A stretch of 64,000 nt of DNA, from positions 870,347,364 through 870,411,363 of the forward strand of contig NC_056743.1 of assembly GCF_019279795.1 (NCBI RefSeq), read 5' to 3'. Made by a program: the position numbers and the translations under genes. This document shows, in pieces, positions 34,162-46,639 of this stretch. The first letter of the stretch is position 1. The number at the start of each line of letters is the position of its first letter. Source of the stretch: Protopterus annectens (Eukaryota > Chordata > Ceratodontiformes > Protopteridae). The notes beneath the pieces are model-generated. The model had not been told where the DNA came from and did no database searches. It was given only the letters and a program-made list of their open reading frames with translations.

Positions 34162-36064
34162 CTTTCCTCTACTACCGCCTACCAGGGAACAAATAGAAGC
34201 TCCCTTGGGTGGGAAATTATCTCTGTTTGCAGAAAATTGGCACAGACTGACAAAGGACAAATGGATTTTGGACATTATAGACTGAGGGTACAGGTTTCAT
34301 TTTCATACCTTACCAAGAAAACAAGGCATGCCAAACCTGCCACAAAACCAGAGGGCAGAGGCTATCAAGCAAATCACTCTGCTGACTCGGATGAAAGCAA
34401 TAGAAAGAGTTCCACAACAAGAACAAGACCAGGGGTTTTACTCAAGACTGTTCCTTGTTCCAAGAAAAGAATCTCAATGGAGACCAATACTGGACTTGTC
34501 CGCATTAAACACCTTTCTCATAGTACCAAAGTTCAAAATGCTGACTCTACAGCAACTCCTTCCCATGCTGGGCAGGGGTCTTGGCTGATTACTCTGGACC
34601 TCAAGGAGGCATACCTGCATGTCCCTATCAGACACAGCTGCAGAAGATACCTCAGATTTCTTGCAGGACCAGAGCATTATCAATTCTCAGCATTGCCATT
34701 TGGCTTATCTACTGCACCCAGAGTATTCACAAAATGCCTGGCTTCAGTAATTGCTCATTGCAGGCTCCAGGGATACAAATTTACCCACCTGGACGACTGC
34801 CTCATACAAGCGGACGACAAATTGATGTTGACAAAAACCTGGATTATGTCATACGACATTTCAAGCTCTGGGATACACAGTCAACTTCCAAAAGTCAAGA
34901 CTGCAGCCATCCCAGCAAATAATCTTCTTAGGAGCCAAACTAGACACAGCCTCTCAGATGGCTTACCTGACAGAAGACAAGCAAGAGAAGTTAACTCATT
35001 ACTTCAAAGGTTTAGCAAAACTCACCCAGATGACTGCAAGGAGATTCCTAAAGGCCCTGGGTTACATGGCATCCTGCATTCTCCTGGTTCCATTAGCAAG
35101 ACTACACATGAGAAAGCTTCAATGGTACCTTAAAAGCATTTGGTCTCAACACAGCAACAACTTGGAGACAATCATACCGCTCATTCCATGCCTACAAAAG
35201 GAATTCCTATGGTGGGCCTCGGTGAGCCAGGCAAACACAGGTATGTCATTCAAAAAACCACAGATAACACAGACCATGACCACAGACGCCTCAGACCTTG
35301 GATGGGGGGGGGCGCACATGGAAGGCAGGTGTATACAAGGACAATGGTCTCCAAAGGAAACACATCTGCATATAAACCAAAAGGAAATGCTGGCAGTGAT
35401 GCTTGCCATCGAGGCTTTTCAACACCAACTCCAGCAAGGCCATTTACTGATATGGACAGACAACACCACTGTGATGTGGTACATAAACAAGCAAGGGGGC
35501 ACCCACTCTTACCCCCTTTGCAGACTGACAATGCATCTTTGGGAGAAATCACTGAGTCTAAACATCCAGTTACAATCCCAGTTTGTTCCAGGAAAAGACA
35601 ATGTGTTGGCGGACAGCCTAAGCAGGAATTTCACAGATCCACACGAGTGGAGGTTACATCCGAAGGCCTTCAGACAACTCACTTCAACATGGGGCAAGCC
35701 AGAAGTGGACCTATTTGCCTCTCATCTCAACCATCTTCTACCAAAATTCTGCACAAGGACATACCATCCAAAAGCTTGGAAAATAGATGCCCTCTCATTC
35801 AACTGGAACTCACTAACAATCTATGCATTCCCACCTCTGCCACTGATGTCCTCAGTATTACTAAAGATCAAAGCAGAGAGACCCAAGGGAATCATAATAG
35901 CTCCAGACTGGCCAAGACAACACTGGTACCCACTACTACGGAGCATATGTCACACCAGGAGGTGGGCCCTTCCCCAATGGCCTCTACTTCTGACTCAACA
36001 CAACTTCGAAACAGTGCATCCAAATCTACAGACACTGCAGCTAACAGCCTGGGAGATCCCATAA
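34049..36064 (+). pseudogene. DIRS-E RT-RNase H-methyltransferase-like polyprotein
   Basis: In the +1 frame, overlapping the gag tail. Lesions are TGA at 34283-34285, a frameshift near 34580, and a second frame change inside the YLDD motif near 34785 (read HLDDC). From 34958 to 36064 one frame is intact. It holds the RT thumb (ALGYMASCILL), RNase H with TTDASD, NQKEMLA, TDNTTVMWYINK and LADSLSR (the D-E-D-D set), then DPHEW, VDLFASHLN, YAFPPLPLM and APDWPRQHWYP of the methyltransferase-like region. Enzymatically dead because of the RT lesions. Confidence 0.9.
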
Positions 36065-37100
36065 ATAACTTCAGCCTATCTCACTCCAAGGAAGTTCAGC
36101 AGATACTAACAGAGGCTCGAAGTCCATCCACCAGAAAGGTTTACTTAGCAAAGTGGAAAAGATTCAGCAATTGGAATACCAGCAAGGGACATGATGCCTC
36201 ATTGTTGAACATCCCACTCATCTTGGAATATTTGGCAGATATGTTAAAGAACGGCCTCTCATATTCTTCCATAAAGATACATGCATCTGCTATTTCAGCT
36301 AGATACAACACTGATCCTCCTGTTTTTTCACACCCTTTACTAAGGCAATTCCTCAGGGGAATCAAGAACATTAAGCCACCAAGAAAGGCCCCAGTGCCAG
36401 CCTGGGACCTCAATTTTGTCCTACAAAACTGACTCTACCTCCATTTGAGCCAGCAGCTTCAGTTGACTTGCAATTTCTCTCTTGGAAGACAGCTTTCCTG
36501 TTGGCAATTACATCAGCAAGAAGGGTTTCGGAGCTACAGGCCCTAATGGCAATACCACCCTTTATTATTTTTCACAGAGACAGGGTTTCATTAAGGACCA
36601 ACCCTACTTTCATGCCAAAGGTGGTATCTAGGGTTTCTTTAAATCAAGCAATTCATCTGCCTGCTTTCTTCCCCAATCCTGAGAACAAGGGGGAAAGACT
36701 GTTGCATACCTTGGACATTCACAGACAATTTCGTTACTACCTGGACAGAACCAAGGCCAGTAGGAAGTCTGAACAACTTTTTGTAGCTTACGCGCCTGCA
36801 GTCCAAGGAAAAGCAATTTCAAAACAGACTATTTCAAAATGGATTGGACATTGCATCAGATTCTGTTATTCCTTTCATGGAAAGACTGTTCCAGCCAATG
36901 TCAGACCACATTCCACCAGAGCTACAGCCACCTCTACAGCATTCTTAAGAGGGGTGCCTACTAAGGACATTCTAGAAGCTGCTACATGGAGCTCCGTGCA
37001 TACATTCTCCAAACACTACAATCTCCTCTATACTCCAGATCCAGAGCAGGCTTTGCTTCGCAGTCCTGCAGGGTTTGATTGCCACACCATCTTTTCCTAG
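36030..37100 (+). pseudogene. DIRS-E tyrosine recombinase
   Basis: Begins in the -1 frame relative to RT and overlaps its end. N-terminal EARSPSTRKVYLAKW and SSIKIHASAISARY. A frameshift at about 36430 (FVLQN then stop). From 36468 a second frame carries SARRVSELQAL (catalytic R), the FHRDRVSLRTNP beta region, HSTRATATSTAF (H-x-x-R), DILEAATWSS and KHYN (Tyr). A last frameshift changes the C-terminal end after the tyrosine. Otherwise all four catalytic positions are kept. Confidence 0.9.
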
Positions 37101-37136
37101 AGCATTCCTCCTCCCCCAGCTAAGCTATGGTATTCT

Positions 37137-37233
37137 ACCCACATGTTATGACTGCAGCTGCATTCTTGAAGGACATAGTACAGTTTTGTACCTACCATAA
37201 ATGTAGATGTCCGATAGACATGCAACTGCAGTC
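37137..37233 (+). repeat. DIRS-E internal complementary region
   Basis: Up to 37176 it complements the left terminus (gaaggacat); from 37177 it complements the right terminus (agtacagttttg). The junction lacks the TTTT that follows the right end in the genome. Confidence 0.92.
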
Positions 37234-37408
37234 GGATTTTCCCACCCTCCATACCCCTCTATGCCTAGGGTCCACTCCTATCCCTGTTTCTCTTAGCTGG
37301 GGATATCTGTTATGGTGTATTTGTTTTATTGCTCATTTATTTGTTTGGAATCCTGTTTTTGTCTTCCAATTTGATTACAGCCTTCCTTGGAGGGCACCTG
37401 GCATCTGG

Positions 37409-37619
37409 GGCAAGAAACACTGAAGAAAATGGCGTCGGCTGATGCTTATGTACTCCAGCCGCTCTGACGTCGGAGAGAAATGCGACATCAGCCGACGTCG
37501 GACCCAGACTTTGGAATCCGGCCGACCGAGGGCTGCCTGAGGCAGGACAACCCACATGTTATGACTGCAGTTGCATGTCTATCGGACATCTACGTTTATG
37601 GTAGGTACAAAACTGTACT
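37409..37619 (-). repeat. DIRS-E right inverted terminal repeat
   Basis: Inverted copy of the left ITR plus an outer extension of about 30 nt, as in DIRS-1. Confidence 0.93.
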
Positions 37620-37623
37620 TTTT

Positions 37624-39902
37624 GAGCATAGCTCTGCCCCTTTCTAGTTGGCCACATCCCATTCCCATTGCCTCTCACCCATTCAGCTGTCTCCTGCAGC
37701 CCTCCTTTGATTTGAAGTCACCAGCCGCCACTGTCCCCCACTGCTAAAAGCTAGCGGTATTTTGCATCCACCTGTGAAAATACATAGACAAGGGCTTTTC
37801 ATTAGATCTTTGGCAAATGGTGGATGTCATAAAACAATAAAACTCTTCCACATTTCAAGCCTAGTAATTATTTCTCCTTCAAGGTAGCACAGAGAGCTCC
37901 CTAGTATAAACACCCTGTCTCTTGCTGTCATAAAGTAATTTAATTTCAGCTATTTTTCTGGAAGTTTTTCTGGAATGAAGTTAACCCCCTGTGTTCCAGT
38001 TTCCACTGTTAAAATAAATACATTTAAACAGTTATAATAGTATATGTACATTTCTGTTCTCTTCCAGCAGGGCATACTATGAATCCATTTTTACGCTCAG
38101 TACTTTATAAAATATCAAAAACAAACAGGTGGAATGCAAGTCCAATCAATGGCTTCCACAAAAATACTTTTTATTCAACAAAGAACAGGAATAAAATGTA
38201 TAAAATATATTTTCAACACATATCTGTACAAACCTAGTTTTATACAGATCTGATACATTTGTAACACAAGCATCTTACATGAAGCATGTTGACTTTCACA
38301 AGTGACAGATACCCATTTACAAAATTCCAGACAACTGTACTGGTAGTATCTTCCTTTGTCACACTTCTGTATAAATCATGTTAATATTCACAAATGACAT
38401 ATAATTATTTACAAAATTTCAGCTAGCTGGACTGGTAGTTATCTCCTTTCGTGACATGCTATACTTTCCTTTCTATGCTTTATTTTCAATTTCTCAACCT
38501 ATGGTCTGTTTTCCTTGCCTCAATCATTTCCACTTCTACTTTAAACTTTTGTAGCATTTGCTTTATAACTTGTTCCACTTTTTGTAGAACAATATGCCCA
38601 GAAATGTTTCACAATGTCAGAAGCAGTAAAGGATTTCAAGTAAAGGTATTAAGAATGACATCAATGACCATTGTAACTACATATCTCACACCACCTTTGA
38701 GCTTGAAAATGGCACCACACACATTGTTTCATAGGAACAGGGAAAATGCAGGACATAAACCCCCCAAAATAATGTCAGCCATGACTGCAAGCAATGGGAA
38801 AGTCATTAGTTTAGGTTCAAGGATAAGGGTATTAGGAGTGACTTCTGGTATAGCAAATGGTTTTATGTATAGGGGCCAAAAAAAAAAACATTGTTTTGGA
38901 GAAAACAAAACAGTTAAAATAATGATCCATCTGTCATTCTGCTACATTTATTTTTAGATTCATATATATTTACTAGTTTACTGTCTGTGATCATCTTAAA
39001 GGGATTTGCTGATGTTTGTGTATACATTGCAGCATATGATGAGTCAAGTGCTCTGATGCATTTTCCTGTTTGCCCATCCTTACATTTTTGGGCTATTTTA
39101 AATAAATAGCTTCATAAACTTTTTATTAAACCACAGCCCAAATAAATTTACTGTATTCTATCTTAACATAACCTTAGGTTAATGTGCAGTGCATCCATAG
39201 ACTTTAATGGGATACCTATCTGCATCCGTAATGGTGAGCCCATTAAAGTTTATGAACGCAAAACAAGTTTTTTTATGCTGGTGTGACTGAGGTTATTGTT
39301 CATTCTTTACTCAGTGGCATCAGTGTAAGGAAAATAATTTTAAATCTGTTTTTCCTAAAGAAGAAGAAGCCGAAAACATTTGCCAGTGGGCAGAAATATT
39401 GTTCAGCTGTTTATACACCACATGCCATGATACACAGGTAAGTTATAAATCATCGGCAAATCACTTTAAGAAGCCTAGCCTTGTATTCACATAGCAATAG
39501 GCTTTACATTTTGCAATGTGAATATCGAAAGACAGGCCAAACAAGTGTATGTTTTGGTAATTACGTATTTCCCCCCTCCATGAGGGTCAGTGAGACTAAA
39601 CTGGGAGTGAAGTTGTGGTTTCCCATTCATTCATCCAAATTACATTCAAATGGAGTAAGAGAAGTACTCTGCTTTATGTTCCATTGAAGCAGTATTCTGT
39701 GACACATGTATATCCTTCCAGTACAATCTGTTCATTTTGCAAAAAAAGACTGAGGGCTCTTGAGTGGATTTTAGGATACCATTGGGCTTACAAATGTGCA
39801 ATAGGTCTGGCAGAATATGGTATGTTAAGGCAAAAGTTGCCCATCATTATAGTGTAAGATACTAAGAAGAGAAGCAAGGCTTTGAGTCAGTCTGCATAGT
39901 TT
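37624..39902. other. Anonymous noncoding sequence
   Basis: No domain was recognised. Holds a diverged 93-bp tandem duplication (38285-38460) and a short A run near 38880. Confidence 0.45.
38285..38460. repeat. Diverged 93-bp tandem duplication
   Basis: Two units start at CATGTT 38285 and 38378 and share 'atttacaaaatt.cag' and 'ggtagt' landmarks with about 20% visible difference. Confidence 0.65.
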
Positions 39903-40160
39903 TTATGATTCGAGCCCTAGATTTTTTTTTTGTTTGCGTGAAAACATTGTGGTCATTTCACCTGCGATAAATGTTGAACAGGTACTTACCAAAAGAAGCA
40001 TATTATACTCAATGATCGGCCTAGTGAGTACTGAATATAGTGGAGCAAGTATGTCCATGAATCTGAACAACATACCCTTATACATAAGCTGTGGAATGAA
40101 AAAGAGCTTCCTTATAATAGTGGATACATGGTGATCAAAGGACAGTTAATTGCTGACATA
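39903..40160 (-). mobile_element. LINE fragment, minus strand
   Basis: Minus-strand translation contains FMDILAPLYSVLTRPIIEYN, the segment that in the 55.7-kb copy reads IVPLYSAFIRPIIEYSA. Flanks are too decayed to extend. Confidence 0.65.
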
Positions 40161-41754
40161 GTTCTCAGATATCTAACTGTGTAGTGGCTGTGTGTGAGAA
40201 CTTTGCCTCCAGTAGCATTATGTAATTACATCTGTTACGTACTGTGTCAGTTTAAATAGTAGTTGGTTGTCAGTAAATGTGAAACAATTGATACATTAAC
40301 TTAGGATGCCCATTTAGACTAGGCTGGCTACAGAGAAGATTGGAAAGTGCAAATCTGTGGTTCTAATTGCTTACATCTGTGGGCTGAATGGGGAGTAGCA
40401 TTTAAGAGATATGCAGTTGATTTACTAAAGTGCTGTCTAAAACAAACCATCTAAGTTTAGTCTAAAGAATGAACAGTTGAAGTTCAGACACAAAAAGCAT
40501 TGCACCTCATTGCATACCAAGGCTCTTCAGGTAAATGCTGACTTTAGACTAGGAATTTGTTGATAAGATAGATAAATTTAAGATTCTAAGTTCCTTCAAT
40601 TACAGTGTGTCCAATTAAATGCGGCTGAGTGATGAGCATCATCATATATAAATGTGGGCAGTGTATAACAGCACAGAAAAGATAAAAATGTTAAAAGGAG
40701 CCTTTGTCAATAGAAACATATCACACTTCAAGGTTCCACAGCAATCAGAGGTCTAGAAATGGCTAGGTTCTTTCTTTACTCTCAGTAGAGTTAATTCAAA
40801 TCAGTTCCAATTTTAGATTACAATAAATACCAAAAATAAGTGCAGAGCAATCACAGTAACTCAGAAAGAATACAAAATGTACTTATCCCAGTCATTTCAA
40901 GACAGGAGCTTTGTCAAATGTGCTTTAAAATGGTCACCGTCAGTAATTTGGTTGCTTAACATTGAGCAGTTCTGAACGAATGAGCAGAAGGCTGGTCATA
41001 TGGCGGTAACTTATAATATAATAGCAGAGACTAGGTAAAAATCAAACAAGCTTATGGCTGTGTAAGACCAATGGATGCACACTGTGGCATAGATAGAAAC
41101 CAAAGTCAGAGCAATGTACTAATGAAATTCCAACATTATCATGGTTGATGGCATGAGCTGACTTTATTTCAGTGTAATGCTACAATATGCTGACTATTGT
41201 TAGAAATACCCAGAAGAACTGTTGATGCCATAAAATAGTCTGCAGTTCGTATGCCAGCAGTTTAAAAGCTTTTCTAAAACATGGGAATTTCAGTATATTA
41301 CAATGAACTCAAAATGCTGCAACTGAGTTGTCAGTTTGAATGCATGTTACAAACTCTTAAAAATATACTTAAGCAATGTGATGCACCATACCTTAATAGC
41401 GATTCATTTAACTTTCCTGAATTATAGAAAAACTCTACCTCAAACATATCACTATTTACGTTCATCATGGAATCCTTACCATTTATTTGTTGCTAATGAT
41501 ATTGGTGTGAAATAAACTCGATACAATGCCCACTGTACTACATACTGCACAAAAAAAACTTAAAAGCATACAACAGATCTAAAATTCTTTATAATAAAGA
41601 CTCAAATCAAGAGTATTAGAAAATAACTAAAAGCTGTTGTCAGAGCTAGTAAGGTAAATCACAAATTTAATTTAGATCCTGAAACCATGAATGGTTATAA
41701 GCTCTTTGTTAGTTATACAAATAAACTAAGTAGTAACCTGAATAGCAAATTGTC
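40161..41754. other. No gene recognised
   Basis: AT-rich sequence without a recognised domain. Confidence 0.45.
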
Positions 41755-42592
41755 TGCACTGACAGAACCAGGTCTATTACTGTTGGAAGCAATTCAACCA
41801 AAACAGTAATTACCAGCAGTGTACCTCAAGGGTCTGTACTGGGATCACTCCTGTTTGATATCTACTTATCTAACATCAACACTGATACTAGGGGCCTGTG
41901 TATGACAAAGCTTGCTAATGACTGCAAACTGGTTGCTGTCAAAAACACCCAGACTGATTACCAGATTCTCCTGGGGGGACTAATATGGACTAACCCAGTG
42001 GTGCTTAGACCACAGTCTCAACCTACATGCCAATAAGTGCATCATTGTGTTCTTTGGCAAAACTAGGCACCCATGCTCCTATGACATAAGTAAAAACTGA
42101 TTGCCCTTAGTGACTTGGGCACTTTCATTGACAATGACATATTCTTTTACCACCATGTCACCACTGTTGTTGCCAGACTAACTGCCAGTAGTATGTCTTC
42201 TAGATTCAAAGAAATCATCATCCCCCTATTCTCCTCCCTTATCATGCCAGTTACAGAGTATAATACCCCTTTTGATATGTACTTATCTAAGTACATGACC
42301 CAGCTTGAGACACCACAGTGTTTCCTTACCAAGACAATTAAGGGGAAGTCCACTTTGAGTTTCCGTGACCACCTTAAAGTGCTGTTACTCTTTTCTGTGT
42401 CCCAGCGATTTTTGAGAGTGGGACGTGTACCTACTCTGCAGAGCTTTGAAGGACCCAGCCCTATGCAACTTTTTTCACATCTTAATCACCCATTCAAGAG
42501 ATCTGAATTTCCAGTCACCCACTGGCTTGATAGTTATCTATGACAGACAACACCACTTTATGGAATGGAACCCTAGATGTAAAGCATAGCAG
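41755..42592 (+). mobile_element. LINE fragment, 5' part, interrupted by DIRS-F
   Basis: Contains SSVPQGSVLGSLLFDIYLS and the FADDCKL block (here LANDCKL). The C-terminal domain runs to WNGTLDVKHS at the DIRS-F border. The remaining C-terminal residues continue at 48178-48236 on the other side. Several stops. Confidence 0.82.
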
Positions 42593-42713
42593 ATGTTCTT
42601 GGTGTTTCACTGTTGCAGTCATCACACTTGGGTTATCTGCCTGCAGGTAGTCCTCAGTCGGCCCGAATACCAGAGACTTAGTATTTCTGCGTCGGTTGCT
42701 GTCACTCCAGGAC

Positions 42714-42721
42714 TGACGTCA
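42714..42721 (+). promoter_or_regulatory. CRE-like palindrome TGACGTCA in the DIRS-F ITR
   Basis: About 20 nt upstream of the TATA box. The mirror copy is at 48019-48026. Confidence 0.5.
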
Positions 42722-42733
42722 GGTAGTCAGGGG

Positions 42734-42741
42734 TATAAAAA
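42734..42741 (+). promoter_or_regulatory. TATA box in the DIRS-F left ITR
   Basis: TATAAAAA in context GGGGTATAAAAACAGG, about 165 nt before the gag ATG. A strong consensus box. Confidence 0.65.
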
Positions 42742-42872
42742 CAGGCAGCCAACGCCATTATATCGGTCTTTCTTGCCAAGGAGCCCGAAACAGAAACAGT
42801 TTGCACGAGTGCCGCTCAGCCGCTACCTGACTTTTCATTTCCGAATTATCTGAAGTCTTCTAAAGCTAAGTA

Positions 42873-42883
42873 CCCCGTTGGGG
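42873..42883 (+). promoter_or_regulatory. Conserved leader hairpin of DIRS-F
   Basis: CCCC-GTT-GGGG, 23 nt before the gag ATG. Confidence 0.6.
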
Positions 42884-42906
42884 ATCCTTTTTTCTTGCTC
42901 TAACCG

Positions 42907-44623
42907 ATGTCAGAAAAAGTTAACAATTGTCTTGCCTGTGGAAATCAAATACCACACCAAGATTTCCATTCTTACTGCGTCACCTGTTTAGGCCCAGACC
43001 ACGACGTACCTCGCTGTCGGTTTTGTGCCTTGTTCAACGCCCGAACTATTCATCGTCGGGCCCTTATTGTTGCTAAATACTTTCGTTCTCGATCTCCGTA
43101 TTACAAAATGGCTTCAGTAAGCCATCCAACTACCGATCTTCCTAAAAAAAAAACGTAAGGATAAAGACAGAGACAGACAGCACAGGTTCAAAGCTGCCGA
43201 CAACGCTTCCGTTAAGCTAGTCGCCAGCTCGCCGGTACTCAGTGAGGCGCTTTCGCAGCCCCTGATTCCCACTTCAGTGGATTCACAGGCCTCTACCGAG
43301 ACCCGTTTGGAGTCCGATATGCCACGAGACTCTTCTTCGACTACAGAACCTGTGGATGTCTCTACTTTGGATGGGTCCGGAGCTGCTGAACCCATCTGAG
43401 GAATTCTTCGCACTACCGATGTTTGACACAAACCGACGACTTCTTTTGCGTCTTCAGTTCTGTCTAAAACTACCAAGTTTCTAAGGCCAAGAGTACGCAC
43501 TACGCCTAAAAACCGATAACCAAAATGCACCTGCTCCCTTGCCACAACTTCAAATGCTTAAAATGGCAGAAGATCTTATTATGCTGATTAGGGGAAATCA
43601 GCCTTCCCCTGCTATAAGAGAAAAAGAGACCTGTCCCCAGCAGCTTCAACAGACCAAGAGTCCGACGACTCTGAGGTATCTGTTTCTGAAGACATGCCCT
43701 TATCTGCTTATGAGGATTCAGATGCAGAGGAATCCATTCCCTCGGCTTCTCCTTCAGAGGATTTTTCTTTTGGTGAAACCTTACATACTTAAAGAGAACA
43801 TTTCCACTGGGAATGCCAAGACTATCCTCAGTCCAAAAAGAAACTCAGAGAATTTCTAGATTTGTCACAACATAGGCCTTTAGCAATACCACCAGTCCTG
43901 GATGTTGTGGATAATGTCTTTATGGAATCTAGTTTAACTCCTGATACTTTACCTCCTGCTCCTAGGAAACCAGACAGGTACTACAGAGTACCTGACTCTC
44001 CCAAATTCCTTTTCAAAAATCCTACTGCTGACTCAGAGGTCATCTCCCAGGGGCCTAAAGGTATCAAAGCAACTACAGCTAAGAATCCCACCCCTTCGGA
44101 CAGGGATTCCAGAGCTTTGGACAGATTGGGTAAGAAAGTATATACCTCTGCAACTCTCACCTATTGGGGCTTTGAATTGTCAGTTTCACATGCTGAAGTA
44201 CCAACAACATATTATGGAACTTATTAAGAAAAAATAGCTACCTTTACAGACTGTGCAGAAAATAAAGAATCGCATGAGCTTATGCATTCCGCAAGCCAAG
44301 TCAGCAAGCATACATTGCAGTGTGGCTTTGACGCTGGTTCTGTACTGAGAAGGCATGCTTGGCTTAAGGAGCAGACCTTGTCAGACCATGTCATATTAAA
44401 GTTATTAGACGCTCCTTTGAACAAGGACAATCTGTTTGGCACCAAAGCAGAAGAGGTTCTTAAAAAGATGGAAGAAAAAGCTAAATCTATGCAGACAGTC
44501 AAAGAATTATTGCAAGTACAGCCTCCTAGATTCAGTAGGCATTGCCACTCAAAACATTTGTCCTTTCCAGCCCACTCAAGGCCATCTCAAACTAGGCCCA
44601 GGGAAACAGACCCCCCTGACTAA
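42907..44623 (+). pseudogene. DIRS-F gag
   Basis: Starts MSEKVNNCLACGNQIPH with the full cysteine module. It frameshifts at an A run near 43142 (in the basic KKRK stretch) and again around 43400-43540. Recognisable blocks are KMAEDLIMLIRG (43555), QHRPLAIPPVLDVVD (43870), DRYYRVPDSP, RLGKKVYTSAT (44130) and VLRRHAWLKEQ (44345). About ten residues before VLRRHAW are deleted relative to the other copies. No intact product is possible. Confidence 0.87.
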
Positions 44624-44656
44624 AGTCTCAGGGTATGCAGAGATCCAAGCAATGGA

Positions 44657-46628
44657 GTGCCTCCACCTCTAAAGCAGGGAGTGCTAAACCACCCACTTAC
44701 GGAAAGAATTCCCAATGACTTCTCAATTCCACTCCCCACCTCTGCCCAACTGCTTGTGCCCCTAGGAGGAAAACTTGCCCTTCGTGCAAAAAACTGGATT
44801 TCCATCACCAAAGACCGATGGGTCTTCAACATTGTATCCCAGGGGTACAAATTTTACTTCCACTCACTGCCAACCCCAAAAGGGTTCCCAGACCTTCCTC
44901 CAAACCAGTGGGCAGAGGCACAAAACCAAGTTCCAATCCTTGCGGTCTATAAGGGCAATTCAGCCTGTTCCTGCGGAACAGATAGGTCAAGGATTTTATT
45001 CCAGACTTTTCCTGGTACCCAGAAAGGTAGGCACTTGGTGCCCAATCCTAGATCTTTCAATTCTCAACACCTTCCTGGTGGTACCAAAATTCAAAATGCT
45101 CACCCTGCAGCAGCTTCTGCCTATGCTAGCCAAAGATGTCTGGTTAGTCACCCTAGACTTAAAAGAAGCCTATCTGCACATTCCTACAAGGGAGTCATGC
45201 AGGAAATGTCTACGCTTCAGGGCAGGATCTATGCATTATCAGTTCTCTGCACTTCCCTTTGGCTTATCCACTGCTCCCAGAGTATTCACAAAATGCCTGG
45301 CTCCAGCCATTGCTTACTGCAGACAGAGAAATATTCAAATTTACCCATACTTGGATGACAGCCCAATTCAGACAGAGAGTCAGGAAATGCTGTTGCAGCA
45401 CCTGACATTTGTAAAAAAACTTCTAACCTCCCTGGGGTACACCGTAAAGAAAAGAAATCAAAACTAGTCCCCAGTCAAAAGATTGTATTCCTGGGAGCAA
45501 GCATGGACACAGCATCCCAGGTGGCATTCCTCATTCCAGAAAAACAAGCCTATCTGACAGACTATTTTACTCAAATGGCCTCCAGAACCCAGCTATCTGC
45601 AAGGAAAATCCTGCAGACCCTAGGGTTCATGGCCTCATGCATCCTACTAATTCTATACACCAGACTGCATATGAGGAAACTTCATTGGTACTTCAAAAGT
45701 CTTTAGTGCCAACACTCGCAGGACCTGGGAACTGTCATTCCTATAATACCCTGTCCAAGGACAGAGTTTCTTTGGTGGGCAGCAGCATGCAACCACAACA
45801 AGGGAATGCCCTTAACTCAACTCCATGCTACCCAGACCCTAACCACAGATGCATCAGACTATGCATGGGGGGGGCACACATGGACAGCAAGTGCATTCAG
45901 GGCCACTGGAGCCCAAGTCAAATTCATCTGCACATCAACCAAAAATAGATGCTAGCTGTGCAGCACGCTCTGACAGCTTTTAGATCCTTACTCTCACCAG
46001 GACACCTGCTAATATAAACAGACAACACCACAGTTATGTGGTACATCAACAAGCAGGGAGGAACCCACTCTTAGCCACTCTGCAGGCTAGCCATGGCCCT
46101 CTGGAACATGGCTTTGGACATGCAGGTCCATCTGCAAGCTCAATTCCTGCCAGGCAAACAAAACTCTCTGGCAGATGACTTAAGCAGAAATCTCCTACAC
46201 CCACACGAGTGGCAACTAGAGCCCAGCACCTTCAACCTTCTGATTCAAAAATGGGGAACCCGAGAGGTGGATCTCTTTGCCACCCCCTGCAATCACCAGC
46301 TCAGCAAATTTCTGCAACAGGACACCTCACAGCAGGGCCTGGAAAGTGGATGGCCTATCCTTCCAGTGGGTAAATCTCTCAACCTGTGCCTTTCCCCCAT
46401 GCCCCTTCTCTCAAGAGTATTGCTCAAGATAAGACAGGACAAACCAAGGACAATTCTGATTGCCCCAGACTGGCCACGCCAGCACTGGTACTCACTCCTG
46501 TGCAGCCTGTCACCGGTGCCACCCTGGTACCTACACCAGAACCCAACCCTGCTCTCTCAGCAGGGGGGGATCATATCTTGCATCCACAACCGCAAACCCT
46601 AAATCTTGCAGCCTGGCTTATTCCTTGA
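44657..46628 (+). pseudogene. DIRS-F RT-RNase H-methyltransferase-like region
   Basis: The N-terminal LGGKLALRAKNW part and the RT blocks (IGQGFYSRLFLVPRK, PILDLSILNTFL, VTLDLKEAYLHIPT, FSALPFGLSTAPRVF, IYPYLDD) lie in different frames. After YLDD there are frameshifts near 45470 and 45870 (a G run), and stops replace the Glu after NQK (near 45946), a codon before TDNTTV and one in THS.PLCR. LADDLSRN, HPHEW, VDLFATPCN and APDWPRQHWY are still readable. Confidence 0.87.
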
Positions 46629-46639
46629 TCTCTCCTCCA

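Larger units (their letters stand above)
32085..37619 (+). mobile_element. DIRS-E, complete ends
   Basis: About 5.5 kb: left ITR, leader hairpin, nearly open gag, RT-RNase H-methyltransferase-like region, recombinase, ICR and right ITR. A G precedes the left end and TTTT follows the right GTACT. It has few lesions, including one internal stop in gag, which indicates relative youth. Confidence 0.95.
42593..42777 (+). repeat. DIRS-F left inverted terminal repeat
   Basis: Pairs with 47963-48177. Contains TGACGTCA at 42714-42721 and a TATA box. Ends TTTCTTGCC. Confidence 0.92.

Noticed and set aside
35140-36030. Upstream part of the long open frame containing the DIRS-E recombinase start
   Set aside because: It is a shadow of the RNase H frame. 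Recombinase similarity begins only near 36030.
37624-41754. Host exons in the quiet 4-kb stretch
   Set aside because: No open frame with domain-like composition or convincing splice sites was found. Only a LINE fragment was recognised.
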